Part shown: positions 19,941 to 20,000 of the stretch, in pieces
Layout of the letters: each line of letters begins with the position of its first letter
Position numbering within the stretch: the first letter of the stretch is position 1
Assembly (NCBI GenBank): GCA_963170055.1
Contig: CAUJGJ010000002.1
Location: forward strand, 1,747,846-1,767,845
Length of the DNA: 20,000 bases
Reading direction: 5' to 3'
DNA from: Halisarca cf. caerulea
Lineage: Eukaryota > Porifera > Demospongiae > Chondrillida > Halisarcidae
Program-made: the position numbers and the translations under genes
The notes under the pieces: model-generated
Told to the model about the DNA's origin: nothing
The model's database searches: none
What the model saw: only the letters and a program-made list of their open reading frames with translations

Positions 19941-20000
19941 ATGAGACTCAAAGGTACCACCATTGTTATTTGCACAGGGATATTTATTGGGACTACAGTG
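19941..20000 (+). CDS. Possible start of a membrane or secreted protein (partial)
   Basis: The ATG at 19941, with G at -3 (ccagccATGa), opens 20 codons that run off the window without a stop: MRLKGTTIVICTGIFIG then TTV. A short basic start followed by a hydrophobic stretch looks like a signal peptide or signal anchor, as in type II Golgi enzymes. With only 20 residues the family cannot be told, and a chance ORF is possible. Confidence 0.35.
   Translation, partial: MRLKGTTIVICTGIFIGTTV

Overview
This is animal nuclear DNA. Coding sequence is broken into many short exons with GT..AG borders, the introns are full of long (GT)n/(CA)n tracts and TACA/GTAC-rich satellites, and the three genes recognised are metazoan types. 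The dispersed GTAC-palindrome words and decayed inverted-repeat elements suggest a non-vertebrate, possibly an early-branching marine animal such as a sponge. That placement is an inference and is weak.

Layout. (1) Positions 1-721 are intron or decayed repeats. (2) Positions 722-11582, + strand, carry the 3' part of a ZZEF1 orthologue: 24 exons whose phases all match, giving 899 codons plus a stop. The start of the gene (EF-hand, DOC, first CUB and ZZ domains) lies before the window. (3) Positions 11390-12677 hold a tandem duplication of about 630 bp containing the last exon and 3'UTR. Both copies of the exon keep the acceptor, frame and stop, so the gene has two possible acidic C-termini. 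(4) Positions 13097-15689, - strand, carry a complete cytosolic HSP90 of 735 aa in four coding exons, ending MEDVD. (5) Positions 15690-16019 are a short divergent promoter region with two heat-shock elements and a TATA box. (6) Positions 16020-19249, + strand, carry a complete WDR20-type WD-repeat protein of 624 aa in three exons. Its second intron holds degenerate repeats, a telomere-like stretch and a 19-bp minisatellite. (7) Positions 19250-19940 are 3'UTR/intergenic, with a perfect 17-bp hairpin. An ATG at 19941 opens a hydrophobic N-terminus that runs off the window.

How the genes relate. WDR20 is known as an activating partner of the USP12/USP46-UAF1 deubiquitinases, HSP90 is a chaperone, and ZZEF1 is a large ZZ-domain protein with HERC-like relatives. 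They do not form a pathway. The one functional link visible in the sequence is the head-to-head HSP90/WDR20 arrangement over heat-shock elements.

The strongest unusual signals are the duplicated ZZEF1 terminal exon next to a very strong G-quadruplex motif, splice donors that lie inside GT microsatellites, and a ZZEF1 CUB domain that appears to lack its usual acidic loop. I see no evidence of a defence island or other prokaryote-style system. Statements about human homologues are from memory, not from a database search.
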